A stretch of 64,000 nt of DNA from Micromonospora sp. NBC_01813 (GCF_035917335.1 NZ_CP109067.1:6447001-6511000), one strand, 5' to 3'. Positions 48,941 to 59,695 are shown, counted from the stretch's first letter. Made by a program: numbers and translations. The notes: generated by a model not told the origin, from the letters alone.

Positions 48941-49885
48941 ATGCGGGTGGCGGGGATCGACTGCGGCACCAACTCGATCCGGCTGTTGGTGGCCGACCTC
49001 GGCGAGCAAAGTGCCACCGCACCGCTGACCGACGTGGTGCGCCGGATGGAGATCGTCCGGCTCGGTGAAGGCGTCGACGAGACCCGCCGGCTCGCCCCGG
49101 CCGCCATCGAGCGCACCCGCCGGGCGCTGGCCGGGTACGCCGCCGAGATCGCCGCGCACGGTGCCGAACGGGTACGCATGTGCGCCACCTCGGCCAGCCG
49201 GGACGCCGCCAACGCCGACGAGTTCGTCGCGATGGTCGAAGCCACCCTGGGTGTGGCGCCAGAGGTGGTCACCGGCGACGAGGAGGCCCGGCTCACCTTC
49301 GCCGGAGCGGTCGGCGGGCTGGCCGACATCGCCCCGGCGCCGTACCTGGTGGTCGACATCGGCGGCGGCTCCACCGAGTTCGTGGTTGGGGTCGACACCG
49401 TGGCGCGGGCGGTGTCGGTCGACATCGGCTGCGTACGGATGACCGAGCGGCACCTGCGGGCCGACCCGCCGACCGCCGCGCAGATCGCCGCCGCCGAGCA
49501 CGACATTGCCGAGGCGGTCGACCGGGCGTTGGCGGCAGTGGCGGACCAGCCCGGCCCAGCGGGCCAGCCCGGCCCACCGACCCTGGTCGGCCTGGCTGGG
49601 TCGGTGACCACGGTGGCCGGGATCGCCCTGGGGCTGGACGAGTATCTGCCGGAGCGGCTGCACCACGCCCGGATCAGCTACCAGCAGGTCGCCGAGGTGA
49701 CCGCCGACCTGCTGGCCATGCCGGTCGCGCGGCGGCTGCGTATCCCGGTGATGCACCCCGGCCGGGCGGATGTGATCGCCGCCGGAGCCCTGGTGCTGCG
49801 GATCATCATGGAGCGGGCCGGCGTGCCGTCGGTGGTGGCCAGCGAGCACGACATCCTGGACGGAATCTGCCTCAGTCTGCGGTGA
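48941..49885 (+). CDS. ppx: Exopolyphosphatase / pppGpp phosphohydrolase (Ppx/GppA family)
   Basis: 314 residues, the short single-module form of actinobacteria. RVAGIDCGTNSIRLLVADL is the phosphate-1 loop, ATSASRDAAN and VVTGDEEARLTFAGAVGGL follow, and LVVDIGGGSTEFVVG is the phosphate-2 loop of the ASKHA fold. VGLAGSVTTVAGIAL closes the core. It degrades polyphosphate and/or pppGpp. ATG at 48941 follows an AGGG-rich stretch. Matches Rv1026 in the eno-divIC-DUF501-ppx order. Confidence 0.93.
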   Translation: MRVAGIDCGTNSIRLLVADLGEQSATAPLTDVVRRMEIVRLGEGVDETRRLAPAAIERTRRALAGYAAEIAAHGAERVRMCATSASRDAANADEFVAMVEATLGVAPEVVTGDEEARLTFAGAVGGLADIAPAPYLVVDIGGGSTEFVVGVDTVARAVSVDIGCVRMTERHLRADPPTAAQIAAAEHDIAEAVDRALAAVADQPGPAGQPGPPTLVGLAGSVTTVAGIALGLDEYLPERLHHARISYQQVAEVTADLLAMPVARRLRIPVMHPGRADVIAAGALVLRIIMERAGVPSVVASEHDILDGICLSLR

Positions 49886-49946
49886 CGCCGACCCACCGGC
49901 TGCGGTGACACCGACCCGACGACTGCGGTGACACCGACCTGAACGG
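49877..49946 (+). repeat. 23-bp tandem repeat over the ppx stop codon
   Basis: Three imperfect units starting at 49877, 49900 and 49923, each opening CTGCGGTGAC(A/G)CCGACC. The first contains the last codons and TGA of ppx, so the end of the gene has been duplicated twice into the intergenic region. Confidence 0.85.
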
Positions 49947-50072
49947 CAGGTCAGCAAGAGGCGAACGCCACCCTGCGTACGCCTTCCCCGGCTTGGCGGC
50001 GCGTGTCAGGCTACCCGGACACGTGAGCCACTGCGCGCCAGCCAACGATGACTGACCGACAGGAGACCCCCC

Positions 50073-50783
50073 ATGGGTGAGATGGTGAGTTACCGCAGCA
50101 ACGGCGGGACCAGCGAGGGATACCTGGCCCTGCCGCCGACACCCAGCGGGGAGAGCGACCCGGCCGGCCCGGCTCCTGCGGTCATCGTGATCCAGGAGTG
50201 GTGGGGGCTGGTGCCGCACATCACCGCGGTCGCCGACCGGTTCGCCGAGGCCGGCTTCGTCGCGCTCGCCCCGGACCTCTACCACGGGGTGCAGGCGACC
50301 GAGCCGGACCAGGCCCGCCGGCTGTTGATGGGCCTGGCGATGGATCAGGCCGCGAAGGACATCGCGGGCGCCGCGGAGTACCTGGCCGGCCGCGCCGAGA
50401 CGGCCGGTGACGCCATCGGTACGGTCGGTTTCTGCGCCGGTGGCTCGCTGGCCCTCTGGTCGGCCACACTCACCGACCGAATCGTCGCCACCGCCGGGTT
50501 CTATCCGGCGTTGCCGTGGGAACGGATGAGCCCCGACTGGTCCGGTTACGCCGGCAAGTCGGCGATCATCCACTGCTCGCAGGAGGACGGCACCTCCGCC
50601 GCCGACGGCATCCAGCAGGCCAAGGGCTACGTCGAGGCGGCCGGCGGCAACTGCACCGTCTACGACTACCCTGGCACCCGGCACGCGTTCTTCAACGACG
50701 ACCGTCCGGAGTCCTACGACGACGACGCGTCGACGCGGGCCTGGGCGCGGACCCTGGAGCTGTTCCGGACCCGGCTCGGCTGA
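50073..50783 (+). CDS. Dienelactone hydrolase family protein
   Basis: 236 residues, alpha/beta hydrolase with a Cys nucleophile: GTVGFCAGGSLALW holds the Cys, GTRHAFFNDDRP the His, and the acid is likely in HCSQEDGTSAADG. IQEWWGLVPHI and VALAPDLYHG are the family's signature segments. Substrate unknown; the class opens dienelactones in chlorocatechol breakdown but most genomic members are uncharacterised. AGGAGA lies before the ATG. Confidence 0.92.
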   Translation: MGEMVSYRSNGGTSEGYLALPPTPSGESDPAGPAPAVIVIQEWWGLVPHITAVADRFAEAGFVALAPDLYHGVQATEPDQARRLLMGLAMDQAAKDIAGAAEYLAGRAETAGDAIGTVGFCAGGSLALWSATLTDRIVATAGFYPALPWERMSPDWSGYAGKSAIIHCSQEDGTSAADGIQQAKGYVEAAGGNCTVYDYPGTRHAFFNDDRPESYDDDASTRAWARTLELFRTRLG

Positions 50784-50826
50784 CCGGTCGGCCGTCCGGT
50801 CTGCCTGATGCCGGAAGGAGCCGCCG

Positions 50827-51564
50827 GTGACCCGTACCGCCGACGAGGTGACCACGACGGCGGCGGCCGCGCCGGACCTGGCCGCCCTGGATCGGGCGGT
50901 GGCCTGCTGCCGGGCCTGCCCCAACCTGGTCTCCTGGCGGGAAGAGGTCGCGGCGACCAAGCGGGCGGCGTTCCGGGATCAGACGTACTGGGGTCGGCCG
51001 GTGCCCGGCTTCGGCGCGCCGGACGCCCGGATCGCCATCCTCGGCCTGGCGCCGGCGGCCCACGGCGGAAACCGGACCGGCCGGGTGTTCACCGGCGACC
51101 GTTCCGGCGACGTGCTGTTCGCCGCCCTGCACCGGGCCGGGCTGGCAAACCAGCCGACCAGCGTCGCCGCCGACGACGGCCTGCGCCTGCGGGACACCCG
51201 GATCGTCGCCGCGGTGCGCTGCGCCCCACCGGCGAACAAACCCACCCCGGCCGAGCGGGACACCTGCGCGCCCTGGCTGCACCGCGAGTTCGAGCTGCTG
51301 AAACCCACCCTGCGGGTGGTGGTCGCGCTCGGCGCGTTCGCCTGGTCCGCCTGGTGGCCGGTGCTTACCCGGATTTACGGCCGACGCCCGCCCACACCCC
51401 GACCCGCGTTCGGCCATGCGGCACACTGGTCGGGTGGCGGGCAGGTGCCCGACGTGCTGGGCTGTTATCACGTCAGCCAGCAGAACACGTTCACCGGACG
51501 GCTCACCCCCGCCATGCTCGACGAGGTCTTCACCGAGGTGAAGCGCCTCGCGGGGTCGGTCTGA
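50827..51564 (+). CDS. Uracil-DNA glycosylase, family 5 (UdgB)
   Basis: 245 residues. Fe-S cluster Cys residues are seen in CCRACPNL and in [19 protein letters not shown]. The substrate loop [19 protein letters not shown] is the family-5 type, with no acidic residue replacing Ala as in family 4, and [19 protein letters not shown] is the His motif. It excises uracil and some other deaminated bases. GTG start with GGAAGGAG upstream; short gaps to both neighbours suggest cotranscription with the hydrolase. Confidence 0.93.
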   Translation: MTRTADEVTTTAAAAPDLAALDRAVACCRACPNLVSWREEVAATKRAAFRDQTYWGRPVPGFGAPDARIAILGLAPAAHGGNRTGRVFTGDRSGDVLFAALHRAGLANQPTSVAADDGLRLRDTRIVAAVRCAPPANKPTPAERDTCAPWLHREFELLKPTLRVVVALGAFAWSAWWPVLTRIYGRRPPTPRPAFGHAAHWSGGGQVPDVLGCYHVSQQNTFTGRLTPAMLDEVFTEVKRLAGSV

Positions 51565-51571
51565 TCGGGCT

Positions 51572-52348
51572 GTGGCGGCCATGGAGGATTCGAGGGGGCG
51601 CACGTCGGCAATGGATTTCGCGGCTCTCCGTCGGCTGTGGCCACTCGCCGCTGTCGCCGTCCTGCTAGCGCTGACCGCGGTCGCGGCGGCGAACTCGACC
51701 TTGCCGGTCAGTCGGACCGACACCACCACCGAGCGGGAGCTTCCCGCCCTGCCGGACTACCAACAGCCGCAGGCCATCCCCACCGACGAGCCGCCGGAGG
51801 ACTTCGCCGCCGCCGAACAGCAGTCGGTCCCGTCGTGGGTCCCCCTCGCCGCCGGGGTGCTCTGCGGGGTCGCCGTCCTGGTGGTCGTCGGCCTGCTGCT
51901 GTGGACGCTGCTGCGTGACCTGACCAGGCGGCGTTCCCGGGCGGCGTCGGGTCGGATCCGTCGCCGGGCGCAGCCGTCCGGCCCGGCCAGCGCGGCGGAG
52001 GTGGTAGCGGCGGTCGACGCCGGCCTGGTCGAACTCTCCGACGCCGACGCCGACCCCCGCCGTGCGGTGATCGCCTGCTGGGTACGCCTGGAACAGGCCG
52101 CCGCCGCGGCCGGCACCCCCCGGCAGATCGGCGACACCTCCACCGACCTGGTCACCCGGCTGCTCGCCGGGCACGCGATCAGTGCCGAGGTGCTCTCCGC
52201 GTTCGCCGCCGTCTACCGCCAGGCCCGGTACGCCCGGCACGCCGTCGACGAGCGGACCAGGGCCCAGGCCCAGTCGGCGCTGCGCCGGCTGCGCGGCGAG
52301 TTGACCGCCAGCGTCGGCGCCACCGACGGCAGGCCGGGCGATGAGTGA
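51572..52348 (+). CDS. DUF4129 membrane protein
   Basis: 258 residues. Two membrane segments (LWPLAAVAVLLALTAVAA near the N-terminus and WVPLAAGVLCGVAVLVVVGLLL near ~88-110) flank an extracytoplasmic acidic loop. The cytoplasmic C-terminal domain (VIACWVRLEQAAAAAGTPRQ, TDLVTRLLAGHAIS, YRQARYARHAVDERTRAQA) is DUF4129, known as the C-terminal part of transglutaminase-like proteins in MoxR/DUF58 operons. Start uncertain among GTG 51572, ATG 51581 and ATG 51611. First gene of the five-gene operon. Confidence 0.85.
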   Translation: MAAMEDSRGRTSAMDFAALRRLWPLAAVAVLLALTAVAAANSTLPVSRTDTTTERELPALPDYQQPQAIPTDEPPEDFAAAEQQSVPSWVPLAAGVLCGVAVLVVVGLLLWTLLRDLTRRRSRAASGRIRRRAQPSGPASAAEVVAAVDAGLVELSDADADPRRAVIACWVRLEQAAAAAGTPRQIGDTSTDLVTRLLAGHAISAEVLSAFAAVYRQARYARHAVDERTRAQAQSALRRLRGELTASVGATDGRPGDE

Positions 52349-52369
52349 CCAGCGGGGTGGGCCGGGGCG

Positions 52370-52950
52370 ATGACCGACCAGCAGACCAGCATCGACGACC
52401 TGCTCTACCACGAGGAGGAGCCTTCGGCCGCACCGAGCCGGGAGCGTGGCCGGGCCTGGTCCTGGCTGAGCGCGGTGCTGATCGCCGCCGCCGGTGCCGC
52501 CACCGTACTGCTCGGACTGCGGATATTCGGCCTGGCCGTGCCGATCGAAGCGGTGTTCGCCGGTTGCCTGGCGCTGGTGGTGCTGCGCCGCACCGTACGT
52601 TCGGTCGCCCCGGTGTCGCCGCCGAAGCTGCGCCGGGTCGGCACCGACCCGGAGGACGGCAGCTACGTGTTCGGCACCCAGGACGGCCTGCGGGAGGCGG
52701 TACGCCAGTGGGAGGGCCGGCTGAAGTCCGCGCAGCACGACGCCGGCCGGTTCACCGAGTTCATGCTTCCGGTGCTCGGCGAACTGGTCGACGAACGGCT
52801 CCGGCAACGGCACGGACTGACCCGGGCCAGCGATCCGCAGCGCGCCCGGGCGATCTGCGGGGACGAGTTGTGGAACTTCCTGAACACCCCGGCCCGGCGT
52901 AAACCGTCGGCCAAGGACTACGCGGTGTTCGTCAGCCAATTGGAGAAGAT

Positions 52951-52954
<4 letters not shown>
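52370..52954 (+). CDS. Membrane protein of MoxR/DUF58 operon
   Basis: 194 residues. Two close membrane segments (WLSAVLIAAAGAATVLLGL and VPIEAVFAGCLALVVL) follow a short acidic N-terminus; the C-terminal ~110 residues are cytoplasmic and helical with WEGRLKSAQHDAGRF and LWNFLNTPARRKPSAKDY. No named family recognised with certainty, but a protein of this shape regularly precedes moxR in actinobacteria. Its stop overlaps the moxR GTG start. Confidence 0.8.
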
Positions 52955-53984
<1,030 letters not shown>

Positions 53985-53988
<4 letters not shown>

Positions 53989-55448
53989 CCGCCGGCCAGT
54001 GGCTGCCCACCCGGGCGCTCGGGCGGGCGGTGCTGGTCACCGGGCTGCTGCTGATCGCCGGCGTGATCCTCGGCCGGGTCGACCTGGTCGCCCTGGCCAC
54101 ACCGTTCGCCCTCGGCACCGCGTACGCGCTGCGTCGGCGCCCGGCCGCCGCGCCGGTCCTCGACGTCGGCGCGGTCGAAGGTGACCTCGTCGAGGGGGGT
54201 CAGGTCGGTGCCCGGGTGGCCGCCGCCAACCCGGTCGACGTCGGCTACGACCTGGTGGTGGTCCGCGCTCTGGTGTCACCGTGGCTGCGCATCGACGAGT
54301 TGGGGCTGCTGGCGGCCACCCCGATCGGCGATGAGTCGACCGGCGGGTCCGGCGGGGCGGCCGACGGTGGCGGGTCCGCCGGGCCGGGCACCGCGACCCT
54401 GCAGGTGCTGGAGCGGTTCGGGGCACCGGCCCGGCTGTCGCCCAGCGGCGGGGTGCCGGACCGCCCGTTCGGTCTGGTGGTGCCGACCGGCAGCGCGGCC
54501 GGTTTCGAGTTGGGCGGCATCGCCCTGCGGTGGGGCCGGCCGGCGATCGGCCCGGTCGCCGCCCGGGCGGTCGCCTGTGACGGACTGCTGGCCTGCCGGC
54601 CGTTGGTCGCCGAACCGGTCCGGGTGCCGGTGTATCCGGTGACCGAGCCGTTCGACGCCGACGAGGCGATGCCGCGCGCCGCCGGCCTGGTCGGCGGGCA
54701 CCGGTCGCGCCGGCCGGGGGAGGGCGGCGAGTTGGCCGGCGTACGGATCTTCGGCCCCGGTGACCGGCTGCGGCGTATCGACTGGCGGGTGTCGTTGCGG
54801 GCCCGGCAGCTGCACGTGGCGGCGACGCTGTCCGACCGAGACGCCGAGGTGGTGCTGCTGTTGGACGTGCTCACCGAGGTGGGCCGCTCCGGCGGGGTCT
54901 CCGGCGGCGCGTCGGTGCTGGACACCACGGTCCGGGCGGCGGCTGCGGTCGCCGAGCACTACCTGCACCGGGGTGACCGGGTCGCGATGCTGGAGTACGG
55001 GCCGTTGGCCCGACGGCTGCGCCCGGCCACCGGTCGTCGGCAGTACCTGACCGTGCTGGAATGGCTGCTCGACGTCGAGGTGCGGCCGACCCCGTACGAA
55101 CCGTACGACCAGGTGTTCGGCCCGCAGCTGCTCTCCTCGGACGCGCTGGTGGTGGTGTTGACTCCGCTGGTCGACCCGCGGTCGGCGGAGATGCTGGCCC
55201 GGATGGCCCGCTCCGGCCGGATCGTCGTCGCCGTCGACACGCTGCCCAGCACGGTGGCGCCGCCGCCGCGAGGTGGGCCGTGGACCGAGGCGGCGTACGG
55301 GCTGTGGCGGCTGGACCGCGACAACACCATCGGCCAGCTGCGTGAGCACGGGGTACCGGTGGTGACCTGGGCCGGTGCCGGCAGCCTCGACCAGGTGCTG
55401 CGCGACGTCTCCCGGCTGGCGTCGGCACCGAAGGCGGTGCTGCGGTGA
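53985..55448 (+). CDS. DUF58 domain protein (VWA-like)
   Basis: 487 residues. Two N-terminal membrane segments (AVLVTGLLLIAGVILGRV and LVALATPFALGTAYAL), a beta-rich middle, and the DUF58 signature HRSRRPGEGGELAGVRIFGPGDRLRRIDWR near ~240-270 (seen as RRPGEGGELAGVRIFGPGD). A VWA-like domain follows with VVLLLDVLTEVG. Probable client of the adjacent MoxR ATPase. Coupled by overlapping stop/start codons to both neighbours. Confidence 0.92.
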
Positions 55449-56014
55449 TCACCTCGATCCGGGACCGGGCGGCGTCGGCCCGGACAGCGGCCAGCCGGGC
55501 CACCCTGGCGCCGCTGCTGGTGCGCGCCGCCTTGGCGGTCGTCACGCTGCTCGCGTTGCTGCTCGCGTACCCGGGCCCGGGTGAACTGGGCGACGATCGG
55601 CTCTACCTGGCGTTGTTCGCCGTCGCGATGCTGCCGGCGCTCGCCCCGCGTGGCCACGCACCGACGGTGGCGATTCTGATCGGGGTGGTCGGCTGGGTGC
55701 TGGCCACCACCGCGTACGGGGTGCCGGTGCAGCTGTGGCGGCTGCTCGCGGTGGGGTCGTTGCTCTACCTGACACACAGCCTCGCCGCGTTGGCTGCCGC
55801 GTTGCCGTACGACGTGGTGCTCTCGCCCGAGGTGCCGGTGCGGTGGCTGGTCCGGGTGGCGGGCGTGCTGCTCGCGTCGGCGGTGCTGGTGGTGCTGTTG
55901 CTGGCGGTGGCCGGGCAGACCGCCGGGCAGCCGTTCCTGCTTGCGGTGCTGGCCGGGTTGGCGGTCGGGGTCGGTGCGGTCGCGCTGCTCGCCGCCCTGG
56001 TGAAGCGGCGCTGA
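55445..56014 (+). CDS. Membrane protein closing MoxR/DUF58 operon
   Basis: 189 residues, about five to six membrane segments (LAPLLVRAALAVVTLLALLL, LYLALFAVAMLPALAPR, PTVAILIGVVGWVLATTAYG, LLAVGSLLYLTHSLAALAA, VAGVLLASAVLVVLLLAVAG and a final one). The family is not recognised. GTG start overlaps the DUF58 stop. In many such operons a transglutaminase-domain protein would be expected; none is here, only its DUF4129 part at 51572. Confidence 0.82.
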   Translation: MITSIRDRAASARTAASRATLAPLLVRAALAVVTLLALLLAYPGPGELGDDRLYLALFAVAMLPALAPRGHAPTVAILIGVVGWVLATTAYGVPVQLWRLLAVGSLLYLTHSLAALAAALPYDVVLSPEVPVRWLVRVAGVLLASAVLVVLLLAVAGQTAGQPFLLAVLAGLAVGVGAVALLAALVKRR

Positions 56015-56088
56015 CGCCCCAGCTGTGCTGGTGAGGCGGTGCTGACGCCGCCGGGGCCGGGCGCGTCGCCGATGGCGTGGGTGACAGC

Positions 56089-56104
56089 GTGTGAGGGCTC
56101 ACAC
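56089..56104. promoter_or_regulatory. Operator-like palindrome upstream of ndh
   Basis: GTGTGAG-GG-CTCACAC, perfect 7-base arms, 68 bases before the ndh GTG. Half-sites TGTGA/TCACA resemble Crp- or Rex-type sites, but the spacing is four instead of six bases. A looser outer GTGAC...GTCAC pair surrounds it. Confidence 0.45.
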
Positions 56105-56172
56105 CCGCGTGCTGGGTCACATATCTGGCTTTCGAGGCCGCGTCAAGAGGCAACCGGGAGGAAGATGGGGAT

Positions 56173-57588
56173 GTGAATCCGCAACGGATCCTTGTCGTCG
56201 GTGCCGGGCACGTCGGTCTTTACGCGGCCCTGCGCCTGTCCCGCAAGATGCGTCGGGGCGAGGCCGAAGTGATCGTGGTCGACCCGCAGCCCCACATGAC
56301 CTATCAGCCGTTCCTTCCTGAGGCGGCCGCCGGCAACATCTCGCCCCGGCACTCCGTGGTGCCGCTGCGCCGGGAGCTGCGCCGCTGCCAGGTGATCGCC
56401 GGGGCGGTCACCAGGATCGAGCACTCCCGCAAGGTCGCCAGTGTGCAGCCGATCGTCGGCCCGGCCAGGGAGATCGCCTACGACCACGTGATCGTCGCCC
56501 CCGGCTCGGTGTCCCGGACGCTGCCCATCCCCGGCCTGCGGGAACATGGCATCGGCTTCAAGACCATCGGCGAGGCCATCTACCTGCGTAACCACGTCCT
56601 GCAGCGGCTCGACGTGGCGGCCGCGACCGCCGACGCGGAGGTACGCCGTACCGCTTTGACCTTCGTCTTCGTCGGCGGCGGGTACGCGGGCATCGAGGCG
56701 CTCGCCGAGATGGAGGACATGGCGCGCGACGCGCTGCGCTACTACCCGGAGCTGAAGCCGGCCGACATGCGGTGGGTGCTGGTCGAGGCGACCCAGCGGG
56801 TGCTGCCCGAGGTCGACCGGGACATGGGCGCGTACACCGTGGCGCAGCTCGTGAAGCGCGACATGGACATCCGGCTGGACACCCGGCTGGAGTCCTGCGT
56901 CGACGGGATGGTGAAGCTCTCCGACGGCGACAGCTTCCGCGCCGACACGATCGTCTGGACCGCGGGGGTCAAGCCGTCGCCGATGCTCGACGCCACGGAC
57001 CTTCCGCGCGACGAGCGGCGGCGGGTCGCCTGCGCGGCGACGTTGCAGGTCGTCGATGGCGACCGGATCGTCGACGGTGCCTGGAGCGCCGGCGACTGCG
57101 CCGCGGTGCCGGACCTGACCGGGCCACCCGGGGCGTACTGCTCGCCGAGTGCGCAGCACGCCGTCCGGCAGGCGCGGACCATGGCCGACAACATCCTGGC
57201 GGTGATCCGTGGCCAGCAGCCGGTGGAGTACCGGCACAAGCACGCCGGCAGCGTCGCCAGTCTCGGCCTGCACAAGGGCGTTGCCCAGGTGTACGGCATC
57301 AAGATGACCGGCCTGCCTGCCTGGTTCATGCACCGCACGTACCACATGAGCCGGATTCCGTCGGTCAACCGCAAGGTTCGGGTGATCGTCGACTGGACGC
57401 TGGCGCTGATCCTCAAGCGCGAGGTGGTGGCGCTCGGCCAGCTGCACGACCCGCGCGAGGAGTTCCTCGGCGCGACGCCGCCGGTGACCAACGCTCCGGT
57501 GACCAATGCTCCGGCGGTCGTCGACGCCGCGCCGGCTTCCGGCCCGCCTGCGGCACAGGTCGGACCGGAACCAGCGAAGGTCACGTAA
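56173..57588 (+). CDS. ndh: Type II NADH:quinone oxidoreductase (NDH-2)
   Basis: Non-proton-pumping NADH dehydrogenase, peripheral on the inner membrane face; 471 residues. The FAD Rossmann loop is LVVGAGHVGLYAALRLS, the NADH loop FVFVGGGYAGIEALAEM; DTIVWTAGVKPSPM and AGDCAAVPDLTG are the FAD-binding motifs. The C-terminal region with LHKGVAQVYGIKMTGLPAWF is the membrane-associated amphipathic part, ending in an Ala/Pro/Val tail. GTG start with GGGAGGAAG upstream. Convergent with the GT-C-like gene. Confidence 0.95.
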   Translation: MNPQRILVVGAGHVGLYAALRLSRKMRRGEAEVIVVDPQPHMTYQPFLPEAAAGNISPRHSVVPLRRELRRCQVIAGAVTRIEHSRKVASVQPIVGPAREIAYDHVIVAPGSVSRTLPIPGLREHGIGFKTIGEAIYLRNHVLQRLDVAAATADAEVRRTALTFVFVGGGYAGIEALAEMEDMARDALRYYPELKPADMRWVLVEATQRVLPEVDRDMGAYTVAQLVKRDMDIRLDTRLESCVDGMVKLSDGDSFRADTIVWTAGVKPSPMLDATDLPRDERRRVACAATLQVVDGDRIVDGAWSAGDCAAVPDLTGPPGAYCSPSAQHAVRQARTMADNILAVIRGQQPVEYRHKHAGSVASLGLHKGVAQVYGIKMTGLPAWFMHRTYHMSRIPSVNRKVRVIVDWTLALILKREVVALGQLHDPREEFLGATPPVTNAPVTNAPAVVDAAPASGPPAAQVGPEPAKVT

Positions 57589-57611
57589 GTCGACCGGGTG
57601 GACCCGGCGGG

Positions 57612-59477
57612 TCAGCCGACCCGCCAGGTCCACGCGTCGGCGACCCGCTCGCCGGGCCGGCCGAGCAACGCCTCGGTGGTCTGCCGCAACGCCCCGGCGT
57701 TCTCGGTCCCGTCGACCAGCACCACACAGTCGGCACCCCACTGGGCCAGATCGCGCCGGGCCCGGGCCCGTTCGGCATCGGTGACCTCGGGTACGTCGCC
57801 GGTACTGGCCACCTCGGCGAGGATCTTCGAGGTGGGCTGTTTGAAGGTGCCCATCGAGGCGTCCCCGCCCGGTGCGTACGGGCCGATGAAGAACCCTTCC
57901 GGCATGCCGAACGCGACATTCGCGCCGGTCGCCCAGGCCATCGGCCAAGGCTCCCTCGGTGTGGCCAGCGGCACCGGCACCAGCACGCCGCCGGTGGGCA
58001 CGCAGTCGCGCCAGTGGCCGCCGGTGATGAACTCGGGCAGCGGATCGCGGTCGACCGCCGGTAGTGGCGCCGCGACGGTGGGCAGCAGCGCCACGGCGAT
58101 CGCGGCCGGAACGCCGATCCGGGCCGGGCGCCAACCGAGCCGCAGTGCCCGGTCCATCGCCAGCGCCAGGATCGTGGCGATCAGCGGGATGACCGCCAGG
58201 GCGAACCGCATCGGCAACGCGCCGTCCACCACCGGCATCCCGTGGAGTACCGCGTACACGCCGGGGACCTCGGTCCGGGTGCCGTCGACGACGATCCGTG
58301 GGCCCAGCGAGAGCCAGGCCATCAGCAGGGTCCCGGCGGTGCTGGCGATCACCACCGGTCGGCGGATCAACCAGGCGGCGCAGCCGAGTGTGGCGATCAC
58401 CAGTGGCCAGCCGAGGAAGGTGTTGTACTCGGCCGGACCGGTGGTGAGTTCGGCGGCGGCGGCAGAGCCGGCGACCGAAAGCTCGGACACCGCCGGCCAG
58501 CTGGCCAGGTCGGCGGAGAAGTACGACGGGTCGAAGACCCCGTCGGCGACGCCCTGCGGGCCGGCGAACTGGAACCACAGCGGGTACGCGAGCAGCCCGA
58601 CTCCGACGGCCACGGCGACGAGCATCCCGGCGACGAAGTTCGGCAGGATCCGCCACGCGTAGCGGGGGCGGGCGGCGGCGAACGCGACGGTCATGATGAT
58701 CAGCGTGACGGCGGTGAGGAACAGCACCTCTTCGCCGATGAAGACCTGCAGGGCGACGACGACGCCGAGCCAGCTGCCGGAGGTGAGGAGCCGGCGGCGG
58801 TCGGGGTGGCCGGCCGGGCCGAGGATCTGCCCGCCGGGCGTCGAACCGGTCGGATCGGCGGCCCGCATCATCCGGACCAGCAGCCAGATCATGACCGGTA
58901 CGAGCCAGATCGCCGTCATGTGCAGGTGGCTGTTGCTCTGCGACACCATTCCCGGGGCGAAGCCACAGAACGCTCCGCCGGTCGCGGCGGCGAGCCGGTG
59001 TACGCCCGCGATCCGGTTGAACAGGAAGTAGAAGGCGATGGCGCTGGCCGCGAGGTTGCCGGCGACGAGTAGCGCGAAGGTCACCGGGGCGCCGAAGGTC
59101 AGGGTGACCGGGGCCAGCAGGAACCCGAGGGCGATGACCGTGGTGTTGGCCATCAGGTTCACTCCGTCGGGTGCGTTCAGCCGGTCGCTGAGCAGGCTGA
59201 AGTCACCGAGCAGAATTCGCGCGTCAGAGGCCAGGAACCATTCGTACAGGGTCTGGTCCTCCGGGTTGAGCGCCAGCAGCCGGGCGCCGGGTGCCGGCCA
59301 CAGCTGGTGGGTCAACCACGCGGACACCACGATGAAGAACAGACATACCGCTATATCACGGCTGTTTCTCCGCACTGCTGCGGCGAACCATGAGCGTCGG
59401 GAGCTGCCCGGCGCGGACTTGTCCGGGTGCGCCGGAACGGGACCGGTGTCCTGCGCGGCGGTGGCTGAGCGGGTCAC
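57612..59477 (-). CDS. Polytopic GT-C-like membrane protein
   Basis: 621 residues. One N-terminal membrane segment (DIAVCLFFIVVSAWLTHQLW) and ~10 more up to residue ~480, then a ~110-residue soluble C-terminal domain (FITGGHWRDCVPTGGVLVPV, EVTDAERARARRDLAQWGAD). The first periplasmic loop with LNPEDQTLYEWFLASDARI carries an acidic cluster as in GT-C glycosyltransferases that use polyprenyl-phosphate sugars. That assignment is by topology. GTG at 59477 is chosen; the frame continues upstream but runs antisense through the tRNA gene. Confidence 0.8.
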   Translation of the reverse strand: MTRSATAAQDTGPVPAHPDKSAPGSSRRSWFAAAVRRNSRDIAVCLFFIVVSAWLTHQLWPAPGARLLALNPEDQTLYEWFLASDARILLGDFSLLSDRLNAPDGVNLMANTTVIALGFLLAPVTLTFGAPVTFALLVAGNLAASAIAFYFLFNRIAGVHRLAAATGGAFCGFAPGMVSQSNSHLHMTAIWLVPVMIWLLVRMMRAADPTGSTPGGQILGPAGHPDRRRLLTSGSWLGVVVALQVFIGEEVLFLTAVTLIIMTVAFAAARPRYAWRILPNFVAGMLVAVAVGVGLLAYPLWFQFAGPQGVADGVFDPSYFSADLASWPAVSELSVAGSAAAAELTTGPAEYNTFLGWPLVIATLGCAAWLIRRPVVIASTAGTLLMAWLSLGPRIVVDGTRTEVPGVYAVLHGMPVVDGALPMRFALAVIPLIATILALAMDRALRLGWRPARIGVPAAIAVALLPTVAAPLPAVDRDPLPEFITGGHWRDCVPTGGVLVPVPLATPREPWPMAWATGANVAFGMPEGFFIGPYAPGGDASMGTFKQPTSKILAEVASTGDVPEVTDAERARARRDLAQWGADCVVLVDGTENAGALRQTTEALLGRPGERVADAWTWRVG

Positions 59478-59614
59478 GAACCGAACCCTAGTGCCGACGG
59501 GCGGCCGGGTCGCGCCCGGCTGGGTGCGACCCGCTACCGTGACATTCTGCGGTCGCGTACGTGCGCGGTGGTGTGGTTCGCGGTGTGAATCGGACGTACG
59601 CGCCCGGTCGACCG

Positions 59615-59695
59615 GCCCGGGTGGTGGAACGGCAGACACGGCTGCCTTAAAAGCGGCTGCCGAAAGGCGTGCGGGTTCGATTCCCGCCCCGGGCA
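59615..59695 (+). tRNA. tRNA-Leu (UAA anticodon), bldA type
   Basis: Class II tRNA of 81 bases. Acceptor arms GCCCGGG and CCCGGGC pair fully with A as discriminator, and CCA is not encoded. Anticodon stem GCTGC/GCGGC encloses CTTAAAA, anticodon TAA at 59648-59650. A variable arm (TGCC-GAAA-GGCG) and T-arm GCGGG-TTCGATT-CCCGC are normal. It decodes UUA, extremely rare in this DNA; in Streptomyces the equivalent, bldA, controls development and secondary metabolism through TTA codons. Confidence 0.95.

Noticed and set aside
56143-58656. 837-codon minus-strand open frame
   Set aside because: Covers ndh antisense and part of the GT-C-like gene in a wrong frame; no recognisable domain.
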